Source of the DNA: an uncultured Cryomorphaceae bacterium
GTDB taxonomy: Bacteria > Bacteroidota > Bacteroidia > Flavobacteriales > Schleiferiaceae
Length of the DNA stretch: 64,000 nt
Assembly: GCA_913009655.1 (NCBI GenBank)
Contig: CAJVWI010000009.1
Span: 20,841-84,840 of the forward strand
Reading direction: 5' to 3'
Every line of letters starts with the position of its first letter. Position 1 is the stretch's first letter. Below, one piece after another: positions 8,631 to 17,350 of the stretch. Both the position numbers and the translations under genes were made by a program. The notes beneath the pieces are model-generated. The model did no database searches and was not told where the DNA came from. It saw nothing but the letters and a program-made list of their open reading frames with translations.

Positions 8631-9455
8631 TTATTTAATCACTATGAATTTTTCTCTTGTTTTACCGCGATTGGTATCTAGAGTCAGCCAATATGTTCCA
8701 GAAGGCAGCTTAGTGATGTTCATATTGAAATCATTTGATGTCGTTGCTTCGATTGGAACATCAAGGGCTACGCCCGAGATATTGAAAACTTGAATTTGAC
8801 TCAATAAATCTTCAGTAATCACGCCCTGATTAAGATTGACATTGATGAAGTCTTTAGAAGGGTTAGGTGATAGTGTGATAGAAAGCTCTGGCAAGTCTTC
8901 AAGGTTAGCGGTGTTTTTCAAAACGGTTATGTTGTGACAAAATCCAAATGTGTCGATGGCAGGAAACCCGAACATTGATCCAGTTACTTGATACCAACTG
9001 GTAAAGAAGCCGCTCTCTATGCCTAGGCTTGGTATGTAGAATGTGGTGTCCGATAGAGTAGGTGTTCCTGACAGTTTTATGCAAGTTTTACCAGAATCTC
9101 CTGGGTAGAATACGGAATCAGCAGCCTCCCATGTTAACCATGACGGCAACACAGTGGTGTACAAAAATGCAGATTGAATAGTTGGAACCAATAGCGTGCC
9201 TGACGGCATTGTATCGCCAAGCATGCCCGTTAAAATGACTTCAAATGGCTGACCGACGGTTGCAGTTAAGGTCATCATAGGCTGGGTGCTGTCACAAGCG
9301 AATGATGGTTGGGCGCCATTGACCCATAGGCCAGACCATTCTAGAGACGGGAACCCAATCGAAGCCAAGGAAGGCGATAATGAATCAGGTGTGCAAACTT
9401 GAGCATTCATGGTGAAGCCAAATGTGATACTAAATAGGAGTATGAGTTTTTTCAT
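8631..9455 (-). CDS. Secreted protein of unknown function with T9SS sorting domain
   Basis: A 274-residue protein with a signal peptide (MKKLILLFSITFGFTMNAQ) and a C-terminal type A sorting domain (LSPNPSKDFINVNLNQG, LPSGTYWLTLDTNRGKTREKFIVIK), so it is predicted to be exported by the Sec and then the type IX system. The middle part, about residues 20-185, contains four or five cysteines and beta-strand-like segments. I do not recognise a domain there; it resembles Ig-like or adhesin modules only in a general way. It lies upstream of the secreted hydrolase on the same strand, but a strong terminator lies between them, so they are probably separate transcripts. Function unknown. Confidence 0.75.
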   Translation of the reverse strand: MKKLILLFSITFGFTMNAQVCTPDSLSPSLASIGFPSLEWSGLWVNGAQPSFACDSTQPMMTLTATVGQPFEVILTGMLGDTMPSGTLLVPTIQSAFLYTTVLPSWLTWEAADSVFYPGDSGKTCIKLSGTPTLSDTTFYIPSLGIESGFFTSWYQVTGSMFGFPAIDTFGFCHNITVLKNTANLEDLPELSITLSPNPSKDFINVNLNQGVITEDLLSQIQVFNISGVALDVPIEATTSNDFNMNITKLPSGTYWLTLDTNRGKTREKFIVIK

Positions 9456-9650
9456 TTTATGAGATAGATTAATTTTTATGAGGTCGATTACTTGTTTGCA
9501 AAAAGAATCAATATTTCATAGTTAGTTGTTTCAAATTGGTGAATGTGAGTCGGTGAATTATTTCTGACCCTTTTCCTGAGAAGTTTATTTTGTAGCCAGA
9601 GACAATGCTAGCGCTTGTTTTAAGCTTATATTTGACTAAACACATTTAAC

Positions 9651-10250
9651 TTGAGACGAGCACTTATTGAAAGTGATGACTTCTGTAAGGGAATCATTAA
9701 TTTACTGCATCCTGAAGATAAAAGTCGATTTGATCATCAGTATTTAAAGCCATTTATTATTTCTACATCAGTGAAGTGTAAGGACAAGATGCCAGAGGCT
9801 TTGTTAAAAAGAGGCGTAGTATGCATGTTGGGGTCTGGTGTTGTTGGTGTTAAGCATGTATTTGAGGAGGTAAAGTGTTTGACACATTTTTATCAACCTG
9901 GTGATTTCCTCTTCAATACGGAAGTACATAAGACATTAAATATTCAGGAGTCGGAACGTATAATTTACGATGAGGTAAAACTATTTTGGATCAACTATCT
10001 CGATCCCGCATTCAAGAGAAATTTGCCTGAGGTGTCAATTGAGTTAGAGATTCAGTCGTCACTGTTGAGCACTTATCAATATCAAGGGTATATCAATAAG
10101 TTCGGGATTGATAGGCAGAGGTATTGCGAACAATGGCTAAGAGATAACCCAAAACTCATAGGTATGCTATCAAGAAAAGAATTGGCCAATTACTTTGGCG
10201 TTTCAACATCTTCATTGCAAGTTTTGATCAAGGATTCCCTAGGGAAATAA
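9651..10250 (+). CDS. Crp/Fnr-like transcriptional regulator, TTG start
   Basis: A 199-residue protein with the shape of the short Bacteroidota Crp/Fnr-like regulators. A divergent cyclic-nucleotide-binding-type beta-barrel occupies the first 130 residues or so (for example HFYQPGDFLF), and a C-terminal helix-turn-helix follows (LSRKELANYFGVSTSSLQVLIK). The PGD motif of the barrel is present, but the phosphate-binding cassette of true cAMP receptors is not recognisable, so the ligand is unknown. The frame is closed by a TGA at 9633 and the only early start is TTG at 9651; later ATG codons would cut into the barrel. The stop is two bases before the ATG of a second regulator of the same type, so the two form an operon. 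Confidence 0.7.
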   Translation: MRRALIESDDFCKGIINLLHPEDKSRFDHQYLKPFIISTSVKCKDKMPEALLKRGVVCMLGSGVVGVKHVFEEVKCLTHFYQPGDFLFNTEVHKTLNIQESERIIYDEVKLFWINYLDPAFKRNLPEVSIELEIQSSLLSTYQYQGYINKFGIDRQRYCEQWLRDNPKLIGMLSRKELANYFGVSTSSLQVLIKDSLGK

Positions 10251-10252
10251 GA

Positions 10253-10831
10253 ATGGATAAAAAAACAATCATTTCAAATGGGTTGGTAGCCTTGACTGGA
10301 AGCCCAGAAAAATTGGCGATGTTTAGCGAGTTTTCTGAAATTTTTGAGGGCCCTATCTATGTTGAAGCGGGAAATAAATTGTGGAGTGTGGGTAACGACG
10401 AGGGTTACTTGTGGTTCGTTCAAAAAGGCTATGGGTTTGATAGAATACTGCTAGAAGACGGAACAAAGATTTTGAATGGAATGACTGAACCTGGAATGTT
10501 TATTTGTGACGAGAAAAGTTTATTAATGGGTGGTAATCTAGTAAGTGATTCGATCCTTTACACAGAAGCTGTGGTTTACCGTGCGAGATATTCGGCGTAT
10601 CGCCAATTCATGAGAGATCAAGAACATTTTAGGGCATTGCTTATTTCCATCAGCGCCCATTTTCTGCAATTACGGAAGCTTAGGTTGCTGAAGATGAAGC
10701 ACATGAATAAAGCAGACTATTGGAGTGCCACGCGCAACAGATTCCCGGGTATTGAAAAGTTTTGTTCGCAGACAGAGATTGCCAAATATTTCGGTGTTTC
10801 CAAGTCAACTATGCATAGATTGATGAAATAA
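10253..10831 (+). CDS. Crp/Fnr-like transcriptional regulator
   Basis: A 192-residue relative of the preceding gene. The N-terminal 140 residues look like a divergent cNMP-binding barrel (VEAGNKLWSVGNDEGYLWFVQKG). The C-terminus (FCSQTEIAKYFGVSKSTMHRLMK) is a helix-turn-helix of the Crp type found in Bacteroidota. The LRLLKMKHMNKADYWSATRNRFPGIEKF stretch matches the usual dimer-helix and linker layout of that group. Canonical cAMP-contact residues are not seen. Sequence identity with the upstream regulator appears low outside the helix-turn-helix, so this is an old duplication or two independent family members. Targets are unknown; neighbouring T9SS cargo genes are possible. Confidence 0.75.
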   Translation: MDKKTIISNGLVALTGSPEKLAMFSEFSEIFEGPIYVEAGNKLWSVGNDEGYLWFVQKGYGFDRILLEDGTKILNGMTEPGMFICDEKSLLMGGNLVSDSILYTEAVVYRARYSAYRQFMRDQEHFRALLISISAHFLQLRKLRLLKMKHMNKADYWSATRNRFPGIEKFCSQTEIAKYFGVSKSTMHRLMK

Positions 10832-10860
10832 GCCATTAATCATAGTGGACTTATCTCCAA

Positions 10861-11142
10861 TCACTTCCCGATACAGAACCTACTAAAAATACTGCCAAGT
10901 AAGTCATTTTCTAATACTTCATCCGTGATGCTACTTATTTGGTCAAGTGCTTCTCTGAGATCAAAGGCTAGCAGCTCACCTGAAGTGCCTTGATATAAAT
11001 TGTCTTCAGCACATTTGAGTGCCCCTAAGCTAGACTTGAGTGCTTCTGCATGTTGGGTGTTTGCAATGAGAATCTGCTCTATCTCAGGCATCTGGCTTGT
11101 TATGAAGTCTTGTAGGTAACGTTCTAGTACCTTGAGATTCAT
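10861..11142 (-). pseudogene. mnmE: 3' fragment of mnmE (tRNA modification GTPase)
   Basis: The 93-residue product is the C-terminal helical domain of MnmE: TSGELLAFDLREALDQIS, then DEVLENDLLGSIFSRF and the invariant C-terminal CIGK with its catalytic cysteine. Full MnmE is about 450-460 residues; here the N-terminal folate-binding domain, the first helices and the whole G domain are missing. Upstream of the ATG the frame reads ISIG before a stop, so homology seems to end just after the SAK region (G5) of the G domain. The ATG overlaps the TGA of the glycosyltransferase by the ATGA pattern, probably by chance. The fragment has the composition of the higher-GC block. A small expressed protein cannot be excluded, but it could not act as a GTPase. 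Confidence 0.85.
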
Positions 11143-12449
11143 GCCAATGCTTCATTTTTTTTTATATCTCGTAAAATTCTCTCAAGAATTTTTTGAGCTA
11201 ATCCTTCTCGAGTATATTTTGTTCGATGATTTATTGGTGCTCCTTTTGGCCTTTTATCAATATATTCTTCCAGCGCTTTAATGGCAGTTTTAGAGTCTTC
11301 ATGAAGACTACCTGCTTCACATTTATGTAAAATATCTTGGGCGTCACCGTCAGTAGGCCCAAATCCCCAGACAGGTAATCCGCTTCCAATATATTCAAAA
11401 ATTTTACCAGTGAGTATTCCCTTATTTTCAGCAATTTCAGGAATTAATAGTAAAAGAGAATCTGCCGATTCCATTAATGCAACAGACTCTCTGTGCGAAA
11501 TATAGCCAAGAGATTCAAATTGAAAGTTTAAATATTTATTTGATAATTCAGTAAGATGATTGACACATTCTTTTGCTGGTCTTCCCGCTATTTTAAGACA
11601 AAAATCATCCTCCATTTTTTTTATTATTTCCTCTAAGGAATGATAAAGCAAACTCAGTGGATAATCAAGGGTTAACGTTCCTGTGTAAACTAAAGTAAAA
11701 ATTTTGTTTTTTGACGGATTTTTTGTCTTAGAAAAGTCTTCCGGATCATAACCATTTGGTAATTCCAAGAATTTATCTTTTTGAATTTCAGGTTCTTTGT
11801 TATTTAATATTCTAATCAAATCTTTACTTACAGAAAAGACCCCATCTGATTCTTTTAAAACACTTCTTTCTAATTTCTTGTCATATGCCCTTGCAAAAAA
11901 CAATGGGTAGAATTGGTGGTAGTAATAAATATCTGTCCATGGGTCCCGAAAATCAGCATACCAAAGGCAATTTATTTTTTTTTTTAAAGCTTTGCCAATC
12001 AAATGGGAGGAATGGGGAGGCCCACTAGTGACGATGGCATCAAATGGTTGTTCGCTATGAAGATCAATGGCTTTTTTTATGGCGTATGTATTCCATCCTC
12101 TTCTTGGATCTGGCAAGAAAAAATTACCTCTTATAAATCGGGAAAGCTTTTGAATGGGACCAGGTTTTCCTGCTTGATTTGCAAATCCACTGAATGGTAT
12201 TTCTTTTCTTCTAGTGATCTTCTGATAACTATTAAACCAGTTTGTTGAGTGAGATTTATGAACTTTAATATTTTTGGTCTCTACTAATAAAGTTGTGTCC
12301 AGAAGTGGGTAAGTTGCAAATTTCTCGTCAACTGTTAATACTTCTACATCCATTCCTTTCTTAAGAAGTTCTATACTTGTTTTTAGCCAGCGCTGAACAC
12401 CGGGCCCTCCTGATGGAGGCCAATAATAAGTAATAACAAGTAACCTCAT
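11139..12449 (-). CDS. Glycosyltransferase family 4-like protein
   Basis: A 436-residue GT-B fold glycosyltransferase. The N-terminal Rossmann domain opens with LLVITYYWPPSGGPGVQRW, the usual acceptor-side loop, and the C-terminal donor domain shows LVYTGTL, followed by ILTGKIFEYIGSGLPVWGFG, the region that contacts the nucleotide sugar. The family moves a sugar from an activated donor to a growing surface glycan at the cytoplasmic side of the membrane. It overlaps the stop of the upstream YfhO-like gene by one base (TAATG), so the two are translationally coupled. Together with the divergent sulfotransferase, flippase and GT4 genes it forms a glycan locus. Donor and acceptor are unknown. Confidence 0.88.
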   Translation of the reverse strand: MRLLVITYYWPPSGGPGVQRWLKTSIELLKKGMDVEVLTVDEKFATYPLLDTTLLVETKNIKVHKSHSTNWFNSYQKITRRKEIPFSGFANQAGKPGPIQKLSRFIRGNFFLPDPRRGWNTYAIKKAIDLHSEQPFDAIVTSGPPHSSHLIGKALKKKINCLWYADFRDPWTDIYYYHQFYPLFFARAYDKKLERSVLKESDGVFSVSKDLIRILNNKEPEIQKDKFLELPNGYDPEDFSKTKNPSKNKIFTLVYTGTLTLDYPLSLLYHSLEEIIKKMEDDFCLKIAGRPAKECVNHLTELSNKYLNFQFESLGYISHRESVALMESADSLLLLIPEIAENKGILTGKIFEYIGSGLPVWGFGPTDGDAQDILHKCEAGSLHEDSKTAIKALEEYIDKRPKGAPINHRTKYTREGLAQKILERILRDIKKNEALA

Positions 12450-14929
12450 TAGGTTTTTTTCTTTGAATTTATCTGGCGATACTCTGAGAAGCCTGCAAAA
12501 CTAATTACTGCAAAAAGTAATATGCTAAATCCGAGGTTCACTTTTTCCCCAATACGATATGTTTTAGGATTGAATGTGAAAACTACTTCTTTGGTATTAG
12601 CAGGAATCACTGCAGATCTCAAAATATAATTAGTCCGTAATATATCTATTGGTTTTCCGTCAGCCATGGCTATCCATTCTTGACTAGGTGCCGAATAGTA
12701 TATTTCAGAAAATACTGCAAGCTGATCACGGTTAAGATTTGAAACAGAATAAATCATTTTATTCGGCGCATAATTCTTTAATTGAATAGATGCACTTTTT
12801 GTACTGTCATTTTTAGTCGCGAGCAACTTAATCCAAGTTTCAGCATCATCTTCAGAAATGAAATCAGGTTCAAAAATTGCTGTTTTAATTGGATTAAAAT
12901 CAGTCAAAGAATTCATTGCGTCATCAGGACTGCTTACTAGTTTAATTTCCTCAGGGAACCAAGCGTGACCGCAGGCATCAGGGTTTACCTGCGCTGTGGT
13001 TTTTTTTTCACCATTGGGTACTATAAACCATTTAGCATTTAACATGCTAAAAATCGACATGTTACCTTTACTCATCTGATTTTCAATGAGATCTTGGTAT
13101 CTCGCTAATTTCGCACCATGGTAACCTCCAATAGATTTGTGATGAGCAGATGTATATGCATCAGATGTTAAGCCTACAGTAGTGTTCAAGACCCTGTAAT
13201 GAGGATCGTTATCTTTCAAAATCAATAAGTCTGTCGCACTGGGTTTTTGCTGTTGATCTAATTTTCTTAAAGTTATTAAATCTTCAGAACCAAGTTGATC
13301 TTTATCGAATTTCCATAAATCAATAATAATTAGAGAACATAACGTCAGCACTAAGACTCCAATTTTAATTTTCTTCTCAATGAATAACCAAATGGAACCT
13401 GCAGATAAAACAATAAAAAGTAAAGTTTGTAAAGCAGAGCTTTTTAAAAGGGATTTACGATCATTTAAGATCACATCCATTGGGAATCCTTGACTGGATA
13501 AGTTTGCGTCATTTGGCCCTTCCAGACCAAGTAATGTGGGTCCCAAAAGCCAAATTAATAATGCAAATCCACCAGTAATAAGTGTTGATTGCATTAGTAT
13601 CTTCAAAGCTTTTTCCCTAGATTCTCCTAATAAAATATCCAATCCTTTGAACCCAATAAGTGGAATTATGACAAATGCAATTACCAGTGCCATGCTCGGA
13701 ACTCGAAACTTATTGTAGAGAGGTAGATAATCAAAAATGAAACTATTTATAAATTCAGCGTGTTTACCCCAAGCTAAAATCAAAGTAATTAATAATGCGG
13801 ATAAACTACCCCATAGAAGTGGTCCCCTTACTAAGAAAAGTCCAATGACGAAAAAGAAGAAAACTACTGCACCTATATAATATGCCCCATTGACTAATGA
13901 TTGATCTCCAAAATACAAGACGCTTCCGGCATACTGATTGGCTACTTTTGTTGCTTGGGATCGTGGCATTTGTTGAGAAAAATTATTTGTTAGGACTTCG
14001 ACTATCTCGGTACCTTCATAATCTTGTTTGGCTCCTCCTCCTGTTGCGTTAGGTATGAACAGATTTAAGGTTTCACCAATACCATATGACCAGCTCATCG
14101 CATAGTCAAAATCTAACCCTTTGGAATTCTCTTCTTGAGAATTTTGAGCAAGAGCAGAGTGCCCACCTCTCATGGATTCTTGCGTGTAAGCATAGGAAGA
14201 CCAAAGATTTCCAAAATTTGGACCCACACCCAACATAGCTGCCAAAAAAAGTAGTAAACAGCGTTTCGCCCATTTATTCATTTCATCTTTTTGAAAAGAA
14301 TAGACGCCATAGGAAATTACCATTGTTAATATTGGTAGTGCTGTATAATATGTAATTTGAAAATGATTTGCATGGATACTTAGACCAGTAAATAATGCAG
14401 TTAAAGCAAAGCCAAGCCAGATACGCCCTTTAAGAGTTAATAGAACCCCCATTAAAAGAGGTGCTATATACACTGCCGTTCTTATTTTTGCATTATGCCC
14501 TGCAGCAAGAGAAATTATAAAAAATGCGGAAAATCCAAATGCTAAGGCACCAATAAGAGAAATAGATGGTCGGACTTTTAGAGTTCTGAGAAGCGCGAAA
14601 AAGCCTAGCATCAAAGATATGATTATATAAATTCCTGATTTTTCGATAAGGATTTTATTAATTCCGCCCTGAATATATGATAACCAATTATTTGGATAAT
14701 TAGTGGCGATTTGAAATGTAGGCATTCCTGAGAACATCGAATTAGTCCAAAGAGGTTCCTGACTATTTTCATTTCGAAATTCTCTTATTTCGCGACCCTT
14801 TGCAAGCCCCATAAGAATGTCATCTTGCTCAATGGTTTGATTTTCAAATACTACTGGCCAAAAATAAATGATGGCAGAAAGAAAAATTATTAGAGGGGCT
14901 AAATTAGAAATTGTTAATTTTTTTTTCAT
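12449..14929 (-). CDS. YfhO-like multispanning membrane protein
   Basis: A large integral membrane protein (826 residues from the ATG at 14929) with about a dozen hydrophobic helices in the first 550 residues and a soluble C-terminal domain, ending in one more helix (LGFSILLFAVISFAGF). An N-terminal QDDILMGLAKGREIREFR stretch followed by LWTNSMFSGMPTFQI is the pattern of the YfhO family, which belongs to the GT-C-like glycosyltransferases thought to decorate cell-wall or surface polymers. An ATG at 14959 gives a 10-residue longer product; I prefer 14929 (MKKKLTIS) because it starts with a normal membrane-protein N-terminus and leaves room for a divergent promoter. It sits in the surface-glycan locus. 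Confidence 0.83.
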   Translation of the reverse strand: MKKKLTISNLAPLIIFLSAIIYFWPVVFENQTIEQDDILMGLAKGREIREFRNENSQEPLWTNSMFSGMPTFQIATNYPNNWLSYIQGGINKILIEKSGIYIIISLMLGFFALLRTLKVRPSISLIGALAFGFSAFFIISLAAGHNAKIRTAVYIAPLLMGVLLTLKGRIWLGFALTALFTGLSIHANHFQITYYTALPILTMVISYGVYSFQKDEMNKWAKRCLLLFLAAMLGVGPNFGNLWSSYAYTQESMRGGHSALAQNSQEENSKGLDFDYAMSWSYGIGETLNLFIPNATGGGAKQDYEGTEIVEVLTNNFSQQMPRSQATKVANQYAGSVLYFGDQSLVNGAYYIGAVVFFFFVIGLFLVRGPLLWGSLSALLITLILAWGKHAEFINSFIFDYLPLYNKFRVPSMALVIAFVIIPLIGFKGLDILLGESREKALKILMQSTLITGGFALLIWLLGPTLLGLEGPNDANLSSQGFPMDVILNDRKSLLKSSALQTLLFIVLSAGSIWLFIEKKIKIGVLVLTLCSLIIIDLWKFDKDQLGSEDLITLRKLDQQQKPSATDLLILKDNDPHYRVLNTTVGLTSDAYTSAHHKSIGGYHGAKLARYQDLIENQMSKGNMSIFSMLNAKWFIVPNGEKKTTAQVNPDACGHAWFPEEIKLVSSPDDAMNSLTDFNPIKTAIFEPDFISEDDAETWIKLLATKNDSTKSASIQLKNYAPNKMIYSVSNLNRDQLAVFSEIYYSAPSQEWIAMADGKPIDILRTNYILRSAVIPANTKEVVFTFNPKTYRIGEKVNLGFSILLFAVISFAGFSEYRQINSKKKT

Positions 14930-15005
14930 CGGTTCAATTAAGAGGGTGACAATGTACATCGAAAGGGCAATGTTACGAACAAAACATCGTTACTTTGGTC
15001 TCAGT

Positions 15006-15857
15006 ATGAATCTAAATTCTCTTCCGAATGCCATTATTGCCGGAGCACCTAAGTGTGGGACTAGTTCTCTGTATTTCTGGTTGTCTGCGCACCCTGAGGT
15101 TAAAGCTTCAATGGTTAAAGAAACTTTTTTTTTCGCTGATGAAGTAAATCGATTCAATAGAAATGCAAATATTATTGATCATACTATTGATAAATACACT
15201 TCTTACTTTAAGTCTCATGATTCCAATGAATCTAAAATAAGGCTTGAGGCAACAGCACCTTATATCTATTATAAAAATGCTTTAAAGCACATACCTGTGT
15301 TAGCTTCAAATCCCAAGGTTATTTTTATTCTAAGAGAACCTTCATCTAGGCTATACTCTCAATATCGCTTTGAAAGTCATCGAACAAAGAGAATAAAAAT
15401 GGACTGGAGAGACTACGCTCAAGATGAAGTGCTAAGATCTCATGGTGATTATGAGTTCTATTTAAGAAAATGGATGGAAGCATTAGGTCCAGATAGAATT
15501 CATGTTTGCACTTTTGAATCTTTAGTGGAAAAGACAAATAAGTGTATGATCGATATCGCAGAATTCCTTAATATTGATTCTTCTTTTTATAAAGATTATT
15601 CTTTTGTTCAGCACAATGAGACAGTTGCAATAAAGAGTAAGTTTATTCACCGAATCGGTTTATTACTTCAGAGTTATGTTCCACATTCGATTCAAGAGAA
15701 AATTTTACCATTTTATTTATTTTTTAATTCGGGAAAGATGCCTGAGAAAAATCCAGTTGACAAAAATATTCTTGAAGGAGTCAAGTATGAATATCAAGAA
15801 TCTATTGAGAGATTAAAACTTTTATTTCCTGATTTAAATCTAGATTCATGGGAATAG
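15006..15857 (+). CDS. PAPS-dependent sulfotransferase
   Basis: A 283-residue sulfotransferase domain protein. The 5'-phosphosulfate loop is IIAGAPKCGTSSLYFWL (residues 10-26), and the 3'-phosphate site is around R110 and S113-S114 (LREPSSRLYSQYRFE). The family transfers sulfate from PAPS to hydroxyl or amino groups, often on glycans. I start at the ATG at 15006, since upstream in-frame ATGs (14868, 14952, 14970) would add 12-46 residues of no family character and run into the divergent YfhO-like gene. The end overlaps the flippase start by 10 bases, so sulfation and export of the same glycan is the likely role. Confidence 0.88.
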   Translation: MNLNSLPNAIIAGAPKCGTSSLYFWLSAHPEVKASMVKETFFFADEVNRFNRNANIIDHTIDKYTSYFKSHDSNESKIRLEATAPYIYYKNALKHIPVLASNPKVIFILREPSSRLYSQYRFESHRTKRIKMDWRDYAQDEVLRSHGDYEFYLRKWMEALGPDRIHVCTFESLVEKTNKCMIDIAEFLNIDSSFYKDYSFVQHNETVAIKSKFIHRIGLLLQSYVPHSIQEKILPFYLFFNSGKMPEKNPVDKNILEGVKYEYQESIERLKLLFPDLNLDSWE

Positions 15858-17350
15858 TAAAACGTCAATCTATTTGGAATCTTGCTTCTGGATATTTGGG
15901 TGTTTTTTTTGGGGCCATGAATGGACTTATTTTATTTCCATGGGCATTCCCGCAAAATCCTGAAGAAATGGGATTAGTGAGATGGGTAATTTCAGCATCT
16001 TTGTTGATAGGTGCTGTATCTCATCTGGGTTGGCCTCAGACTATTGTTACCTATTTTCCTCGGGTAAGCTCTGCTCTGCATACTAGGATTATAAATACAG
16101 GTTTACTTGCTTCAAGTATTTGCCTTTTAATATTATTTCTAGTCGCTATTTCATTAGGAGATTCATTAATTATCTTTTTTATGAAAGATTATTTTGACCC
16201 AAGCTTTTGGCTTGTATTTCCTTTTGCGGGAATATATATAGTTTTTGAATTGTATTCTTCTCAACTAATTCATAATCAACAAGTTGTATTTCCTTACTGG
16301 TTAAAAGATATTGGAAAAAAATTATTGCTTACTATTCTTTTGATGGCTTTTGGTTTTGGAATTATTTCAAGTATAGATACTTTTTTATTTCTATTGATGC
16401 TTGGATATAGTTGTTATGCTTTATTTGTTTTTATTGCCGCTAAAAAGATAAAAATATCTATTCTCGAAGCTAATAAGGTTTGGCCCAAACGTGAGATGTT
16501 TCGGTACAGCTTAGTAATGCTACTAACGGTTAGTGCTCAAATGTCATTTGGACAACTTGATATTCTCATGATTGGAAGTTTTTTAGGACTAGCTGCAGTT
16601 GCTCAATATAGTATTGCCTTTAGTTTTGGTATTGTGGTTGCAATGCCAATGAAGGCAATGAATGCATCACTTCGACCTATTATTTCAAAATATGTTGCTG
16701 AAGGAAATTGGGAGGAGCTTCGTCATATCGGTATGCGAAGTTTGAGTACTCAGTGGGTAGTATCTTCTTTTTTATTTTTAGTTATACTATCAGTTAGTCC
16801 ATGGATATTTAATATTCTTCCTGAGGCCTACCAAGGGGGTCAATCTGCTTTATTTTGGGTAGCGGCTGCACAGCTTGTCAATGTATCAACAGGCCCTAGC
16901 GGTTTAATTTTAGTTGCATCAAAAAACTTTAAATGGGAATTATATGCGAACTTAGTTTTGATTTTATTTGCTTTAACGGCTGGTGCTACTTATATACCAA
17001 CTAAAGGGGTAGAAGGGGCTGCTATAATATTTTTTACTGCCATAGTCTTGTATAATTTGGTTAAGTTGGTAGCCTTGTATCGGCTAACAGGAGATTTGTG
17101 GTTAGGAATCAAATTTTTAAAATCATTTACATGGTTGGTTTTTGGAGTGATTTTCCATTTTATGTTTTGGGACTTATTGTTTTTCGTAAATATTGATCAA
17201 TTATTTATGAATGCTATTCATGGATCGTTTTATTCGATTATTGAAATATTGGTATTTTTAATTTGGACTTTTTTCGGTCTGTATATTTTAAATTTATCTC
17301 CTGATTTAAAATCTTCCTTAAATAGAATATTAAACTGGAATAAAAAATGA
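15848..17350 (+). CDS. Polysaccharide flippase (Wzx/MOP superfamily)
   Basis: A 500-residue membrane protein with about 14 hydrophobic segments over its full length and short connecting loops, the pattern of the oligosaccharide flippases of the MOP superfamily. The motif GQLDILMIGSFLGLAAVAQYSIAFSF around residue 235 matches the conserved central helix pair. Such proteins move lipid-linked oligosaccharides across the inner membrane. It overlaps the sulfotransferase gene before it by 10 bases and the GT4 gene after it by 4, so all three are likely translated together. The exported glycan could be sulfated, although this is inferred from gene order only. Confidence 0.88.
   Translation: MGIVKRQSIWNLASGYLGVFFGAMNGLILFPWAFPQNPEEMGLVRWVISASLLIGAVSHLGWPQTIVTYFPRVSSALHTRIINTGLLASSICLLILFLVAISLGDSLIIFFMKDYFDPSFWLVFPFAGIYIVFELYSSQLIHNQQVVFPYWLKDIGKKLLLTILLMAFGFGIISSIDTFLFLLMLGYSCYALFVFIAAKKIKISILEANKVWPKREMFRYSLVMLLTVSAQMSFGQLDILMIGSFLGLAAVAQYSIAFSFGIVVAMPMKAMNASLRPIISKYVAEGNWEELRHIGMRSLSTQWVVSSFLFLVILSVSPWIFNILPEAYQGGQSALFWVAAAQLVNVSTGPSGLILVASKNFKWELYANLVLILFALTAGATYIPTKGVEGAAIIFFTAIVLYNLVKLVALYRLTGDLWLGIKFLKSFTWLVFGVIFHFMFWDLLFFVNIDQLFMNAIHGSFYSIIEILVFLIWTFFGLYILNLSPDLKSSLNRILNWNKK

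Larger units (their letters stand above)
5559..11142. other. Block of atypical, higher-GC composition (possible acquired segment or assembly join)
   Basis: Between the end of carB and the glycan locus the base composition rises clearly. One 60-base line inside the helicase (6541-6600) has 29 G or C, against 22 in a carB line (2881-2940); the helicase is the richest part and the two regulators are closer to the background. The right edge is sharp. The last gene is an mnmE 3' fragment, and the first base beyond it belongs to an AT-rich glycosyltransferase gene. The content (RhlE helicase, two T9SS cargo proteins, two Crp-like regulators) is still bacteroidote in type. No integrase, transposase or flanking direct repeat was found, so the mechanism is unknown. 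Confidence 0.6.

Noticed and set aside
7149..9455. The two T9SS cargo genes as one operon
   Set aside because: A 12-base-pair hairpin at 8574-8601 separates them and the gap holds about 100 bases.
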